DNA of 37,285 bases, taken from assembly GCA_964497615.1 (NCBI GenBank), contig CAZCEC010000066.1, positions 1-37,285 on the forward strand, in the 5' to 3' direction. Both the position numbers and the translations under genes were made by a program. The notes beneath the pieces were generated by a model. The model had not been told where the DNA came from. It made no database searches and was given only the letters and a program-made list of their open reading frames with translations. Shown here in pieces: positions 23,056-31,105 of this stretch (position 1 is its first letter; each line of letters opens with the position of its first letter). The DNA is from CAZCEC01 sp964497615 (GTDB taxonomy: Bacteria > Chloroflexota > Anaerolineae > Anaerolineales > UBA6663).

Positions 23056-24339
23056 TTATCGCCCGTTCTTGCCGAGGGTTTCGAGGAACTCCATATTGTT
23101 GTCCGTCTGCCGGAGTTGCTCCAGGATCGCCTCGGTGGCGTTGGTCAGGTCCATCCCCGCCCCGTTCGGCGGCGGCGTCACCATCTGCCCGAACATGCGC
23201 CGCATCAGCCACACCCGCTGGGTGATGTCCGGCCCCAGCAGCAGCTCCTCGCGCCGGGTGGACGAGCGCTCGATATCGAAGGCCGGGAAGATGCGCCGCT
23301 CCTGCAGCTTGCGCGACAGGTGCAGCTCCATGTTGCCCGTGCCCTTGAACTCCTCGTACACCACGTCGTCCATGCGCGAGCCGGTGTCCACCAGGCAGGT
23401 GGACACGATGGTCAGCGAGCCGCCCTCCTCGATGTTGCGCGCCGCCCCAAAGAACTTCTTGGGCGGGTAGAGCGCCGCCGGGTCCAGGCCGCCCGAGAGC
23501 GTGCGGCCGGAGGGGTTCACCACCAGGTTATACGCCCGCGCCAGCCGCGTCAGCGAGTCGAGCAGGATCGCCACGTCGCGCCCGCCTTCCACCAGCCGCT
23601 TGGCCCGTTCCAGCGCCATCTCCGCCACGCGCACGTGCGACGTGACCGGCTCGTCGAACGTCGAGGCGATCACCTCCGCGTCCACCGACCGGTCCATGTC
23701 CGTCACTTCTTCCGGCCGCCCGCCAATCAGGGACACCATCAGGTGCACCTCGGNNNNNNNNNNGCGGCTGATGGCGTTGGCCACTTCCTTCAGCACGGTC
23801 GTCTTGCCCGCCTTCGGCGGCGACACGATCAGCCCGCGCTGGCCCTTACCGATGGGGGCGATGAGATTGAGGAAGCGGGTGCTCAAGACGTTCTTGCTGG
23901 TTTCGAGGTCGAAGCGGGTGTCGGGGAAGATCGGGGTCAGGCTCTCAAACGCCGGGCGGCGCTTGGCCTGCTCCGGGTCCATGCCGTTCACCGTCTCCAC
24001 CCGCAGCAGCCCGTAATACTTTTCCGAGTCTTTGGGCGACCGCACTTGGCCGATGACCATGTCGCCGGTGCGCAGCCCAAAGCGGCGGATTTGCGACTGC
24101 GAGACGTAGATATCCTCCTGCCCCGGCATCAAATGCTCGGCGCGCAGGAATCCAATCCCGTCTTCCACCACGTCCAGCACGCCGCCGCGCAGTTCCAGCC
24201 CCTGCTTCTCGGCGTTGGCCCGCAGCAGCCGGACGATCAGGTCGTCCTTCTTCAGCCGGCTGTAGGCGGGTATGTCCCAATCGCGCGCCACGAGCCGCAA
24301 TTGGTCAAGGGTTTTGGGTTGCAGATCAGTAATATCCAT
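23056..24339 (-). CDS. rho: transcription termination factor Rho
   Basis: 427 residues including a 10-N gap. The N-terminal RNA-binding domain includes LRGGVLDVVEDGIGFLRAEHLMPGQEDIYVS and RTGDMVIGQVR. The hexameric ATPase has P-loop VSPPKAGKTTVLK, Walker B VAILLDSLTRLARAYN, the Q-loop region SGGLDPAALYPPKKFFGAARNIEEGGSLTIVST and the arginine finger segment EEFKGTGNMELHLSRKL. The normally invariant D-E-R of LIDERPEEV reads G-G-R here (codons 23716-23724), removing the catalytic glutamate (E. coli E211); the site is about 30 bp from the N gap, so a consensus error is possible. Preceded by a near-consensus promoter and a 158-nt leader, which might support autoregulation. Confidence 0.97.
   Translation of the reverse strand: MDITDLQPKTLDQLRLVARDWDIPAYSRLKKDDLIVRLLRANAEKQGLELRGGVLDVVEDGIGFLRAEHLMPGQEDIYVSQSQIRRFGLRTGDMVIGQVRSPKDSEKYYGLLRVETVNGMDPEQAKRRPAFESLTPIFPDTRFDLETSKNVLSTRFLNLIAPIGKGQRGLIVSPPKAGKTTVLKEVANAISRXXXXEVHLMVSLIGGRPEEVTDMDRSVDAEVIASTFDEPVTSHVRVAEMALERAKRLVEGGRDVAILLDSLTRLARAYNLVVNPSGRTLSGGLDPAALYPPKKFFGAARNIEEGGSLTIVSTCLVDTGSRMDDVVYEEFKGTGNMELHLSRKLQERRIFPAFDIERSSTRREELLLGPDITQRVWLMRRMFGQMVTPPPNGAGMDLTNATEAILEQLRQTDNNMEFLETLGKNGR
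23754..23763. other. assembly gap (10 N) inside rho
   Basis: The protein reads VANAISR, then unknown, then EVHLMV. Rho proteins have about three residues (N-H-P type) here, so the gap length is close to real and the frame is kept. Confidence 0.95.
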
Positions 24340-24371
24340 GGCTTCTTCTCCCAGTTGGGAAGCGGCAGACC

Positions 24372-24400
24372 ACCCGGCAGGTACGCACGTCCCGCCGGGT
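24372..24400 (-). promoter_or_regulatory. hairpin in the rho leader
   Basis: Arms ACCCGGC (24372-24378) and GCCGGGT (24394-24400) around a 15-nt loop, 33-61 nt before the rho ATG. In other bacteria rho leaders mediate autogenous attenuation; whether this does is unknown. Confidence 0.35.
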
Positions 24401-24503
24401 CACGGCCACAATTTGACAGACTCAGTTTTCAAGCGTCACAAGTTATCGATTAGCCCACTATTGGGGGAACGAGGATCACAATACCTGGGGGTGACTACAC
24501 TGC

Positions 24504-24532
24504 ATTATAGCACCGAGCCACCCGACCGTCAA
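24504..24532 (-). promoter_or_regulatory. promoter of rho
   Basis: TTGACG (24532-24527), 17-bp spacer, TATAAT (24509-24504) with TGC extension: the closest match to the sigma-70-type consensus in the window. The -35 overlaps the last codons and stop of glpX, so rho is transcribed independently of the glpX operon. Confidence 0.8.
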
Positions 24533-25515
24533 TCATACTGCACCTGGCTGATCTGCATCAACTTGTCCCAGCGGTGGCGGGCCACGATCTCGCGCACCGT
24601 GCCCGACTTCGACCGCATCACCAGCGAGTGCGTCCGCGCCCCGTCGCCGTAATACTTCACCCCATCCAGCAATTCGCCGTCGGTGATGCCCGTCGCGGCG
24701 AAGAAGACATTGTCCGACCGCACCAGATCGTTGGTGGTGAGCACCCGGTTCAGGTCGAAGCCCTGCTCCCGCGCCGCCTGGGCCTCCGCCTCGTTGCGCG
24801 TATATAGCCTCCCCTGGATCTCGCCCCCCATCGCCTTCAGCGCGCAGGCGGAGATTACGCCCTCCGGTGTGCCCCCGATCCCCATCAGTACATCCACCCC
24901 CGAGTCCGGCCAGGCCGTCATCAGGCTCCCGGCCACGTCGCCGTCGGTAATCATCCGGATGCGGGCGCCGGCCTTGCGGATATCGGCGATCAACTTCTCG
25001 TGCCGCGGCCGGTCCAGCACCACCACCGTCAGGTCGGCGATGTCCTTGCCCTTCGAACGCGCGATGCTGCGCAGGTTCACCAGCGGCGACACTTCCAGGT
25101 CAATCGCCCCCTTGGCCTCCGGCCCCACCGCGATCTTATCCATGTACACGATCGGGCCAAACTCGAACATGCTGCCCCGGTCGGCCAGCGCCACCGTCGC
25201 CAGCGAGTTGGCCCGGCCCATCGCCAGCAGCCGTGTGCCGTCGATTGGGTCCACCGCAATATCCACCTGGGGCTCGGAGCCGGTACCCAGCCGCTCGCCG
25301 TTATACAGCATAGGCGCTTCGTCCTTCTCGCCCTCGCCGATGACGATCACCCCGTCCATCTCTACGGAGTTCAGCACCAGCCGCATCGCGTCCACCGCCG
25401 CGCGGTCGCCGCCCTCCTTGTCACCCCGGCCCATAAAGCGGGCGGCCGCCAGTGCCGCCGCCTCGGTCACGCGCACCAGTTCCAACGCCAGGTTGCGGTC
25501 AGGTTTCTCGCTCAT
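24529..25515 (-). CDS. glpX: fructose-1,6-bisphosphatase class II
   Basis: 328 residues, cytoplasmic. Metal and substrate motifs of GlpX are present: VIGEGEKDEAPML, VDIAVDPIDGTRLLAMGRANSLA, KIAVGPEAKGAIDL, ITDGDVAGSLMTA and GIGGTPEGVISACALKAMGGEIQGRL. It hydrolyses fructose-1,6-bisphosphate in gluconeogenesis. The ATG at 25515 overlaps the cdsA stop by 4 bp (ATGA); upstream extensions lie inside cdsA. Its coupling to the phospholipid gene and position before rho reflect genome order rather than shared function. Confidence 0.96.
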   Translation of the reverse strand: MSEKPDRNLALELVRVTEAAALAAARFMGRGDKEGGDRAAVDAMRLVLNSVEMDGVIVIGEGEKDEAPMLYNGERLGTGSEPQVDIAVDPIDGTRLLAMGRANSLATVALADRGSMFEFGPIVYMDKIAVGPEAKGAIDLEVSPLVNLRSIARSKGKDIADLTVVVLDRPRHEKLIADIRKAGARIRMITDGDVAGSLMTAWPDSGVDVLMGIGGTPEGVISACALKAMGGEIQGRLYTRNEAEAQAAREQGFDLNRVLTTNDLVRSDNVFFAATGITDGELLDGVKYYGDGARTHSLVMRSKSGTVREIVARHRWDKLMQISQVQYD

Positions 25516-26387
25516 CGTAGTGTCGTCATCCAAATCGTGAAATAGTACCCCAGCGGCACCGCCACCAGCCACGAGTCGATCCGGTCCAGCGCGCCGCCAT
25601 GGCCGGCGATCAATCGGCCCGTGTCCTTGGCCCCGCTCTGCCGCTTGATCATGGACACCCCCAGGTCGCCCACCGGACCCAGGGCCCCCACCAGCAGCCC
25701 CAGCACCCCCGCCGCCTGCCAGGTGAGCGCGCTACCCGGCCCCGCGCCCAGGCTCCAGAACACGCCCAGCCCCGCGCCCGCCAGCCCCCCGCACAGCACG
25801 CTGCCGGCATACCCCTCCCACGTCTTCTTAGGGCTCAGCCGCGGCGCCATGGGCCGCCGCACCAACCGGTGGCCCAGCAACCGGCCAAAGGTGTAGGCCC
25901 CCGTATCGGCCAGCCACATGCTGGTCAAGGTCGAAACCAGCCACCACATCCCGTCGGGCAGGCCGCGCAGCGCCACGAAATAGCGCCCCAGCCATCCCAG
26001 GTAGAAGATGCCGCCCAGCGTGATGACAAAATCGCTGCCCGAAGCCGGCGCGCCCCGTTCGTAATCCAGCAGGTGCCACAGCACCGCCGCCAAGATCAAC
26101 ACCGTGGGCAGCGCCCCGCCAGGGTTCAGGCCCGGCCACTGCTCCGCCGCCACCAGCAGCACCACCCCACCAATCACCAGCGCCACCGCCGGGCGGAACC
26201 GTGTGTGCACAAACAGCCGGGTGTATTCGCGCGCCGCCTGCGCCAGCAGCGCCAGCGCCGCCACCGCGAACGGCCAGCCCCCCATCTCGATTACCACCAG
26301 CGCCGCCGGGATCAGCAGGATGCTCACCGCCAGGCGGTCGCGCAGGTCGCCCTGGCGGGCGGCCGGTGCGGCCAGGTTGCTCGTCAT
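25512..26387 (-). CDS. cdsA: phosphatidate cytidylyltransferase (CDP-diglyceride synthase)
   Basis: 291 residues, multi-pass membrane protein. The CDP-alcohol signature is intact: SPKKTWEGYAGS, then GDLGVSMIKRQSGAKD and GHGGALDRIDS, near the C-terminus. It makes CDP-diacylglycerol from phosphatidate and CTP at the membrane, the branch point for phospholipids. I chose ATG 26387 (MTSNLAAP); a start 36 bp further up is possible. It lies downstream of uppS but with a 182-bp gap containing a hairpin. It overlaps glpX. Confidence 0.95.
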   Translation of the reverse strand: MTSNLAAPAARQGDLRDRLAVSILLIPAALVVIEMGGWPFAVAALALLAQAAREYTRLFVHTRFRPAVALVIGGVVLLVAAEQWPGLNPGGALPTVLILAAVLWHLLDYERGAPASGSDFVITLGGIFYLGWLGRYFVALRGLPDGMWWLVSTLTSMWLADTGAYTFGRLLGHRLVRRPMAPRLSPKKTWEGYAGSVLCGGLAGAGLGVFWSLGAGPGSALTWQAAGVLGLLVGALGPVGDLGVSMIKRQSGAKDTGRLIAGHGGALDRIDSWLVAVPLGYYFTIWMTTLR

Positions 26388-26447
26388 TGGCTCCACGGTT
26401 TGCACAGTGCTTGCGCCCGCCAATCACGGCGCTTGCCCGTCACCGTA

Positions 26448-26470
26448 GAGACGGGACGGTGTCCCGTCTC
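26448..26470. terminator. perfect hairpin between uppS and cdsA
   Basis: GAGACGGGAC (26448-26457), loop GGT, GTCCCGTCTC (26461-26470). No U-tract on either strand. Downstream, two ATCCCCCCGCC-like words flank a GCCGGGGGG segment (about 26520-26565), giving a second weaker inverted repeat. It may uncouple cdsA-glpX expression from the translation genes. Confidence 0.55.
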
Positions 26471-26569
26471 CGCCGGCAACTTGGCGCGCCCCACACCGTG
26501 CCCTTGTCGTCAGGAGTTGATCCCCCCGCCTGGTGCGCTTGTCGCCGGGGGGTTTATCCCCCCGCCGTC

Positions 26570-27292
26570 TCACGGCGTCGGATGCTTCAACTGGTGCGAC
26601 ACCAACCCAAAACGCCGTTCGCGCTGGCCGTACCGCTCCAGCGCCAGCCGCAACTGCTCCTTGTCGAAATCGGGCCAATACACGTCGGCGGCGAAGTATT
26701 CCGCGTAGGCGCCCTGCCACAGCAGGAAATTCGAAACGCGCAATTCCCCGGCGGTGCGGATGATCAGGTCCGGGTCCGGCTGGCCTGCCGTGAAGAGGTA
26801 GCGGTTCACCAGGTCGGCGTCCACCGCCTCCGGCTTCACGCCGTCGGCCAGCATCTGCCGGATGGCGTGGACGATCTCATCGCGCCCGCCATAGTTGAAG
26901 GCCACGTTCAGCACCAGCCGGTCGTTGTGCTGCGTCAACGCAATCGCCTGGCGCACCTTCTTCTGGATGCCGTTGGCAAGCCCCTCCAGGCGCCCGATGT
27001 GGCGCAGCTGCACGCCCTGACGGTGCAGCTCTTCCAGCTCCTTGTCCAGCACCTCGTTCAGAATGAACATCAGGCCGTCCACTTCCTCGCGCGGGCGGCC
27101 CCAGTTCTCGGTGGAAAAGGCGTAGATAGTCAGATGTTTGATACCGAACTCGACGCAGGCCGTGATGATCCGTCGGAGATTCTCCACGCCGGCTCGGTGC
27201 CCTGCCAGGCGAGGCAGGTGGCGCGACAGCGCCCACCGTCCGTTGCCATCCATGATGATGGCAACGTGCGTCGGTAACTTAAGCGCTTCCAT
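26570..27292 (-). CDS. uppS: undecaprenyl diphosphate synthase (isoprenyl transferase)
   Basis: 240 residues. Catalytic HVAIIMDGNGRWA (Asp in MDGNGRW), RLAGHRAGVENLRRI, YAFSTENWGRP, NVAFNYGGRDEIV and DLIIRTAGELRVSNFLLWQGAYAE are all present. It elongates farnesyl diphosphate with isopentenyl units in cis to give the C55 carrier of peptidoglycan synthesis. RTAGE replaces the more common RTSGE, a mild change. Begins directly after the frr stop with no spacer, in the conserved frr-uppS-cdsA order. Confidence 0.97.
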   Translation of the reverse strand: MEALKLPTHVAIIMDGNGRWALSRHLPRLAGHRAGVENLRRIITACVEFGIKHLTIYAFSTENWGRPREEVDGLMFILNEVLDKELEELHRQGVQLRHIGRLEGLANGIQKKVRQAIALTQHNDRLVLNVAFNYGGRDEIVHAIRQMLADGVKPEAVDADLVNRYLFTAGQPDPDLIIRTAGELRVSNFLLWQGAYAEYFAADVYWPDFDKEQLRLALERYGQRERRFGLVSHQLKHPTP

Positions 27293-27850
27293 CTAGATTT
27301 CCATGATCTCGGCGTCTTTGCGCTGGCCGAGCTCGTCAATCTTTTCCACGTATTTGTCGGTCAGGGTTTGCAGGTCTTTTTCGCCGCGCGTCAGATCGTC
27401 CTCGGAGATGAGCTTCTCCTTCTCGAACTCGCGCATGTCGTCGTGCACCGAACGCCGGATATTGCGCACCGCCACCCGCGCCTCTTCCAGCCGGTGGCCG
27501 ACCACCTTGGTGAGCTGCTTGCGGCGTTCCTCGTTCAGGGCCGGGATGTTCAGCCGGATCAGCTTGCCGTCGTTGTTGGGCGTCAGCCCCAGGTCTGAGG
27601 CCAGGATGGCGCGCTCGATGTCCTTCAGCGAGGCCGGGTCAAAGGGCTTGATGGTCAGCAGGCGCGGCTCAGGCGCCGAGATGGTCGCCAACTGCTGCAA
27701 GGGCGTCGGCGTGCCGTAATACTGCACGTCCAGCCGCTCCACCAGCGCCGGGGAGGCGCGGCCGGTGCGTATCCCGGCCAGGTCGTTGGTCAGCGCCATA
27801 ATGGCGCCCTTCATCCGGTCTTCCGCTTCAGTTAGAGCATCCTTAATCAT
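27293..27850 (-). CDS. frr: ribosome recycling factor
   Basis: 185 residues, the standard length. Starts MIKDALTEAEDRMKGAI, contains IRTGRASPALVERLDVQYYGTPTPLQQLA and ends with the helical arm (RRKQLTKVVGHRLEEARVAVRNIRR...EKEKLISEDDLTRGEKDLQ). With EF-G it splits post-termination ribosomes. Part of the pyrH-frr-uppS block; 55 bp after pyrH. Confidence 0.98.
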   Translation of the reverse strand: MIKDALTEAEDRMKGAIMALTNDLAGIRTGRASPALVERLDVQYYGTPTPLQQLATISAPEPRLLTIKPFDPASLKDIERAILASDLGLTPNNDGKLIRLNIPALNEERRKQLTKVVGHRLEEARVAVRNIRRSVHDDMREFEKEKLISEDDLTRGEKDLQTLTDKYVEKIDELGQRKDAEIMEI

Positions 27851-27905
27851 GGCCGGCTTTCCTCGCCCCTAAGCATACTCGCCCCCGCCCCCCCGCGCAA
27901 GCCGG

Positions 27906-28622
27906 TTATTTCCCAATGATGGTCCCCACCGCCTCCCCGCGCATGGCCCGCACCAGGTCATCCCTATTCCACAGGTCCAGCACCAAAATGGGCAGGTTGT
28001 TGTCCATGCACAGGCTGATGGCGGTGCTGTCGAGCACCTTGAGCCGCCGGTTGAGGGCGTCAATGTACGAGATCGTCTCGAACTTCTGGGCGTCCGGGTT
28101 GGTCATGGGGTCGGCGTCGTACACCCCATCCACCTTGGTGGCCTTGACAAAGATGTCGGCGTCAATCTCCATCGCCCGCAGCGCGCCGGCCGTGTCCGTC
28201 GTGAAATACGGGTTGCCGGTGCCCGCCGCAAAGATCACCACCCGCCCCTTCTCCAGGTGGCGCGTCGCCCGCCGCCGGATGTACGGCTCCGCCACTGACC
28301 GCATTTCCAGCGCCGTCATGGCCCGTGTCACCACGCCCGCCCGCTCCAGCGCGTCTTGCAGCACCAGCGCGTTCATCACCGTCCCCAGCATGCCGATATA
28401 GTCCGCTGTGGCGCGCTCCATCCCGTGCTCCAGCCCTTCCACCCCGCGCCACAAGTTGCCGCCGCCGATCACCACGGCCACTTCCGGGCCCATCTCGCGC
28501 ACCATCTTGACCTTGGCGGCGATGTCCTCCGCCCGGCTTGGATCAATGCCGTGGCCGTCGTTCCCGGCCAGGGCCTCGCCCCCCAACTTGAGCAGGATGC
28601 GGCGGTATTTGGCAGTCGACAT
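27906..28622 (-). CDS. pyrH: UMP kinase
   Basis: 238 residues, amino-acid-kinase fold. Motifs: RILLKLGGEALAG, VAVVIGGGNLWRG, GTVMNALVLQDALE, FAAGTGNPYFTTDTAGALRAMEI, KATKVDGVYDADP and DSTAISLCMDNNLPI. Converts UMP to UDP; bacterial hexamers are usually activated by GTP and inhibited by UTP. Start at ATG 28622 because AGGAGGAAAAGG precedes it and upstream sequence is a terminator. It begins a unit separate from rpsB-tsf. Confidence 0.97.
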   Translation of the reverse strand: MSTAKYRRILLKLGGEALAGNDGHGIDPSRAEDIAAKVKMVREMGPEVAVVIGGGNLWRGVEGLEHGMERATADYIGMLGTVMNALVLQDALERAGVVTRAMTALEMRSVAEPYIRRRATRHLEKGRVVIFAAGTGNPYFTTDTAGALRAMEIDADIFVKATKVDGVYDADPMTNPDAQKFETISYIDALNRRLKVLDSTAISLCMDNNLPILVLDLWNRDDLVRAMRGEAVGTIIGK

Positions 28623-28652
28623 AGATGGTCCTTTTCCTCCTGGTCCCCACAT

Positions 28653-28687
28653 AAAAACCGGGCGGCTGTCCCAGACAGTCACCCGGT
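28653..28687 (-). terminator. intrinsic terminator after tsf
   Basis: On the minus strand ACCGGG ... CTGTC/GACAG ... CCCGGT (28687 to 28657) is followed at once by five T (28657-28653). It starts 11 bp after the tsf stop and is the clearest Rho-independent terminator in the window, separating rpsB-tsf from pyrH-frr. Confidence 0.8.
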
Positions 28688-28698
28688 CGTCGTCACCT

Positions 28699-29292
28699 TC
28701 AGGCGGCCTCGCCCAATTCCCACCGCGCAAAGCGGCGTATCACCACGTTCTCGCCGATGGCGGCGATGGTCTGCTTGAGCAAGTCGGCCACGGTCAGGTC
28801 TTCGTTCTTCACGAACGGCTGCCGCAGCAGGCAGCTCTCCACGTAGAACTTCTCCAGCCGGCCTTCGACGATCCGGTCAACCACGTTGGCCGGCTTGCCC
28901 TCGGCCAGCGTGCGGGCCGCGGCGCGCTCGGCCTCCAGCACGTCCGCCGGGATCTCTCCCACATCCACATACCGCGGCGACGAGGCGGCGATGTGCAGCG
29001 CCAGGTCGTGGGCAAAGGCGCGGAACTGCTCGGTGCGGGCCACAAAGTCGGTCTCGCAGTTCACTTCCACCATCACGCCCACGCGCCCGCCGCCGTGTGA
29101 GTACAGTTCCAGCATCCCGTCCTTGGCCTCGCGCCCTTCCTTCTTGGCGGCGGCGGCCAGGCCCTTCTCCTGCAAATACGCGGTGGCCTTGGCCACGTCG
29201 CCGTCGTGGGCGATCAGCGCCTTGCGGCAGTCCAGCACGCCGGCCCCGGTGGCCTCGCGCAGTTCCTTCACCATCTGTGCCGTGACTTCCAT
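28699..29292 (-). CDS. tsf: elongation factor Ts (short form)
   Basis: 197 residues, the short form seen in Thermus and Chloroflexota, against about 280 in E. coli. N-terminal UBA-like part VKELREATGAGVLDCRKALIAHDGDVAKA, then the EF-Tu-contacting TDFVARTEQF region and the C-terminal VADLLKQTIAAIGENVVIRRFARWELGE. Nucleotide exchange factor for EF-Tu. Five bases after the rpsB stop. Confidence 0.97.
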   Translation of the reverse strand: MEVTAQMVKELREATGAGVLDCRKALIAHDGDVAKATAYLQEKGLAAAAKKEGREAKDGMLELYSHGGGRVGVMVEVNCETDFVARTEQFRAFAHDLALHIAASSPRYVDVGEIPADVLEAERAAARTLAEGKPANVVDRIVEGRLEKFYVESCLLRQPFVKNEDLTVADLLKQTIAAIGENVVIRRFARWELGEAA

Positions 29293-29297
29293 GCCCG

Positions 29298-30179
29298 TTA
29301 TTCCTCGCCGCCTGCGCTGGCGGGCGCGGCCTCGCCAGTGTTCTCCGCGGCCACTTCGGCTGCCGCGGCCTCTTCTTCAAAGCTCAACTCGCCCGACTGC
29401 ATCTTCGCCAGGGTGGCCGGGCCCAACAGTTCTTCCTCGCTCACGACCGCCTCGCCATAGGCCTCGCCCTCATCCCGCGCGGCCGGCTCATCCTTGCGCA
29501 TCGCCTTGCCTTCCAGCACCGCGTCGGCCAGGCTGGCCGTCAGCAGCTTAATGGCGCGGATGGCATCGTCGTTGGCCGGGATCACGTAGTCTACGCCGCT
29601 CGGGTCGCAGTTGGTGTCCACCAGCGCGATCACCGGCACGTTCAAGATGTTCGACTCGTGCACGGCCGTGTCCTCGCGGCGCACGTCCACCACGTACACC
29701 AGATCGGGCAGCTTGGTCATGTCGCGGATGCCGCCCAGCCGGTCCTGGAGCTTGATGATCTCGCGGCTCAGGATCAGCCCTTCCTTCTTGGTCAGCCGCT
29801 CAAAGTCGCCGCTGTCGCGCCGCTCTTCCAGCTTCTTCAGCTCGGCGATGCGGTCCTTGATTGTCTTCCAGTTGGTGAGCGTGCCGCCCAGCCAGCGCTG
29901 ATTGATGTAGGGCATCCCGCAGCGTTCGGCTTCCTTCTGGATAGATTCCTGCGCCTGGCGCTTGGTGCCCACGAACAGGATCACCCCGCCCTGGGCCGCC
30001 GTGTCGCGCACCAGGTTATACACGTGGTCCAGCGCGGCCACGGTCTGCTGCAAGTCGATAATGTGGATGCCATTGCGTTCGGTGAAGATGAACGGCTTCA
30101 TGCGCGGGTTCCACTTACGGGTGCGATGCCCAAAGTGGACGCCCGTTTCGAGCAGGGCCTTCATGGAGATAGCGGCCAT
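29298..30179 (-). CDS. rpsB: 30S ribosomal protein S2
   Basis: 293 residues. Conserved LLETGVHFGHRTRKWNPRMKPFIF, GIHIIDLQQT, LFVGTKRQAQ, QRWLGGTLTNW, PDLVYVVDVRRE and PVIALVDTNCDP-GVDYVIPANDDAIRAI are present. A long acidic, alanine-rich tail of about 60 residues follows, making it longer than typical S2. ATG 30179 has AAGGAGC upstream. Leads the translation operon and has a GC-rich leader that may be the S2 autoregulatory target. Confidence 0.98.
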   Translation of the reverse strand: MAAISMKALLETGVHFGHRTRKWNPRMKPFIFTERNGIHIIDLQQTVAALDHVYNLVRDTAAQGGVILFVGTKRQAQESIQKEAERCGMPYINQRWLGGTLTNWKTIKDRIAELKKLEERRDSGDFERLTKKEGLILSREIIKLQDRLGGIRDMTKLPDLVYVVDVRREDTAVHESNILNVPVIALVDTNCDPSGVDYVIPANDDAIRAIKLLTASLADAVLEGKAMRKDEPAARDEGEAYGEAVVSEEELLGPATLAKMQSGELSFEEEAAAAEVAAENTGEAAPASAGGEE

Positions 30180-30284
30180 TGAGGAAGCTCCTTTATGCGT
30201 TAGGCTAATGCCGCCCTTCGCGCCGGGCGCCGCCCCCCCGGCCAAGGGAGGCACGCACGCACCGGTCCAGACGGCATGAATAGT

Positions 30285-30303
30285 CTGCGCCCCATTGGCG
30301 CAG
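30285..30303 (-). promoter_or_regulatory. rpsB leader hairpin
   Basis: CTGCGCC (30285-30291) and GGCGCAG (30297-30303) with a 5-nt loop, near the predicted transcript start. Together with the GC-rich 30215-30245 segment it forms a structured 5' region of the kind ribosomal proteins use for feedback. Confidence 0.4.
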
Positions 30304-30312
30304 CCGGGGCGG

Positions 30313-30318
30313 ATAGTA
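30313..30318 (-). promoter_or_regulatory. candidate extended -10 of rpsB
   Basis: Minus strand TGG-TACTAT; no good -35. About 135 bp before the rpsB ATG. Confidence 0.35.
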
Positions 30319-30360
30319 CCATAGTTGCCCGATTCTGTGTAGACTGTGGTCCGCTGTCAC

Positions 30361-30429
30361 ATCCGTTGACACCCAGTCCCCTATCCGCCCATCCGCCATC
30401 CGCTACATCCGTTACCCAATCCGTTGCCA
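30361..30429. repeat. ATCCG short tandem-like repeat
   Basis: The word ATCCG recurs six times in about 70 bp (ATCCGTT, TATCCGCCC, ATCCGCC, ATCCGCT, ATCCGTT, ATCCGTT). It lies between the divergent rpsB leader and the broken gene at 30424. Simple repeat; function unknown. Confidence 0.5.
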
Positions 30430-30907
30430 CCGTCCCGCCTCTTCCTCGCCGCCCTCACCCACCCCAGCCTCGCCCCCACCCGCGACGCGCTCGCCGGCCT
30501 CCCGCCTGACCTCGCCGCCCCCCTCGCCGCGCCCCTCCTCCTCACCCTCACCCACAGCACCGCCCCTCTCCTCACCCTCCACCTCGACCCCGCCCTCGCC
30601 GCCCTCACCGCCCGCGCCAACCCCGCCATCCTCCACTACCTCCGCCTGGCTGACGCCCCCCCCCAACCCCCTCCCCCCCCCCCCCCCCCCCACCCCCCCC
30701 CTCATCAGCCTCGCCCCCGGCGACGCCTACATCGCCCTTTCCCCCGGCGTCCACGCCCTCGCCGACAGTCCCAAGATCGCCCGCTTCCTCCACCTCCGCG
30801 ACTACTTCAACGCCCAGCGCCTTGCCGAAGCCCTCCTCGCCCACCTCCTTGCACCCGGCATCCCGCCCCCCCAAGACCTCACCCTGATCGTCCTCGAAGC
30901 CCGCTAA
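30424..30907 (+). pseudogene. unknown gene broken by a frameshift at a C19 run
   Basis: Two halves with matching C-rich third positions lie in frames offset by one base. The first (TTG 30424 to about 30672) reads RLFLAALTHPSLAPTRDALAG...HYLRLADAP and enters a proline run. The second, from about 30703 to TAA 30905-30907, reads LISLAPGDAYIALSPGVHAL...RDYFNAQRLAEALLAHLLAPG and ends LTLIVLEAR. Removing one C (or adding two) from the C19 run at 30673-30691 joins them into about 160 residues with a polyproline hinge. The second half vaguely recalls the end of PP2C/SpoIIE-type phosphatases (GDAYIAL..., DLTLIVL), but I do not recognise the family. Cause: sequencing error, true mutation or phase variation. 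Confidence 0.6.
30673..30701. repeat. poly-C tract (C19, A, C9)
   Basis: Homopolymer of 19 C (30673-30691), one A, then 9 C; another C9 lies at 30656-30664. Such runs are prone to slippage in replication and in sequencing. Confidence 0.9.
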
Positions 30908-31014
30908 TCCCCGTCGCGCTTGTCGTCCGCGCAGGCGGGTCTTGGATTTTGGTTGCCGTGGTCCAGGAAAAGTAACGCACCTCCGGAAGCCAGCCTGGGC
31001 CGGCGTCGATACTA

Positions 31015-31037
31015 GCCCGGCGTCTTCAGCGCCGGGC
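31015..31037 (+). terminator. hairpin between the broken gene and lysA
   Basis: GCCCGGCG (31015-31022), 7-nt loop, CGCCGGGC (31030-31037); no U-tract. The rest of the 210-bp gap (30908-31117) shows only the lysA -10. Confidence 0.45.
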
Positions 31038-31105
31038 GGGCCTGGGCATGTCGGTCGGTGGACTAATTCATCATCCTGCCAGAACCGCCAGGCCGCCGCC
31101 CCGCG

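Noticed and set aside
26520..26570. Attenuator controlling cdsA
   Set aside because: The inverted repeat is imperfect and has no U-tract or leader peptide; noted only as part of the intergenic hairpin.
30276..30423. Small plus-strand ORF starting at 30276
   Set aside because: It covers the rpsB promoter and leader, lacks the coding bias of neighbours and has no ribosome-binding site.
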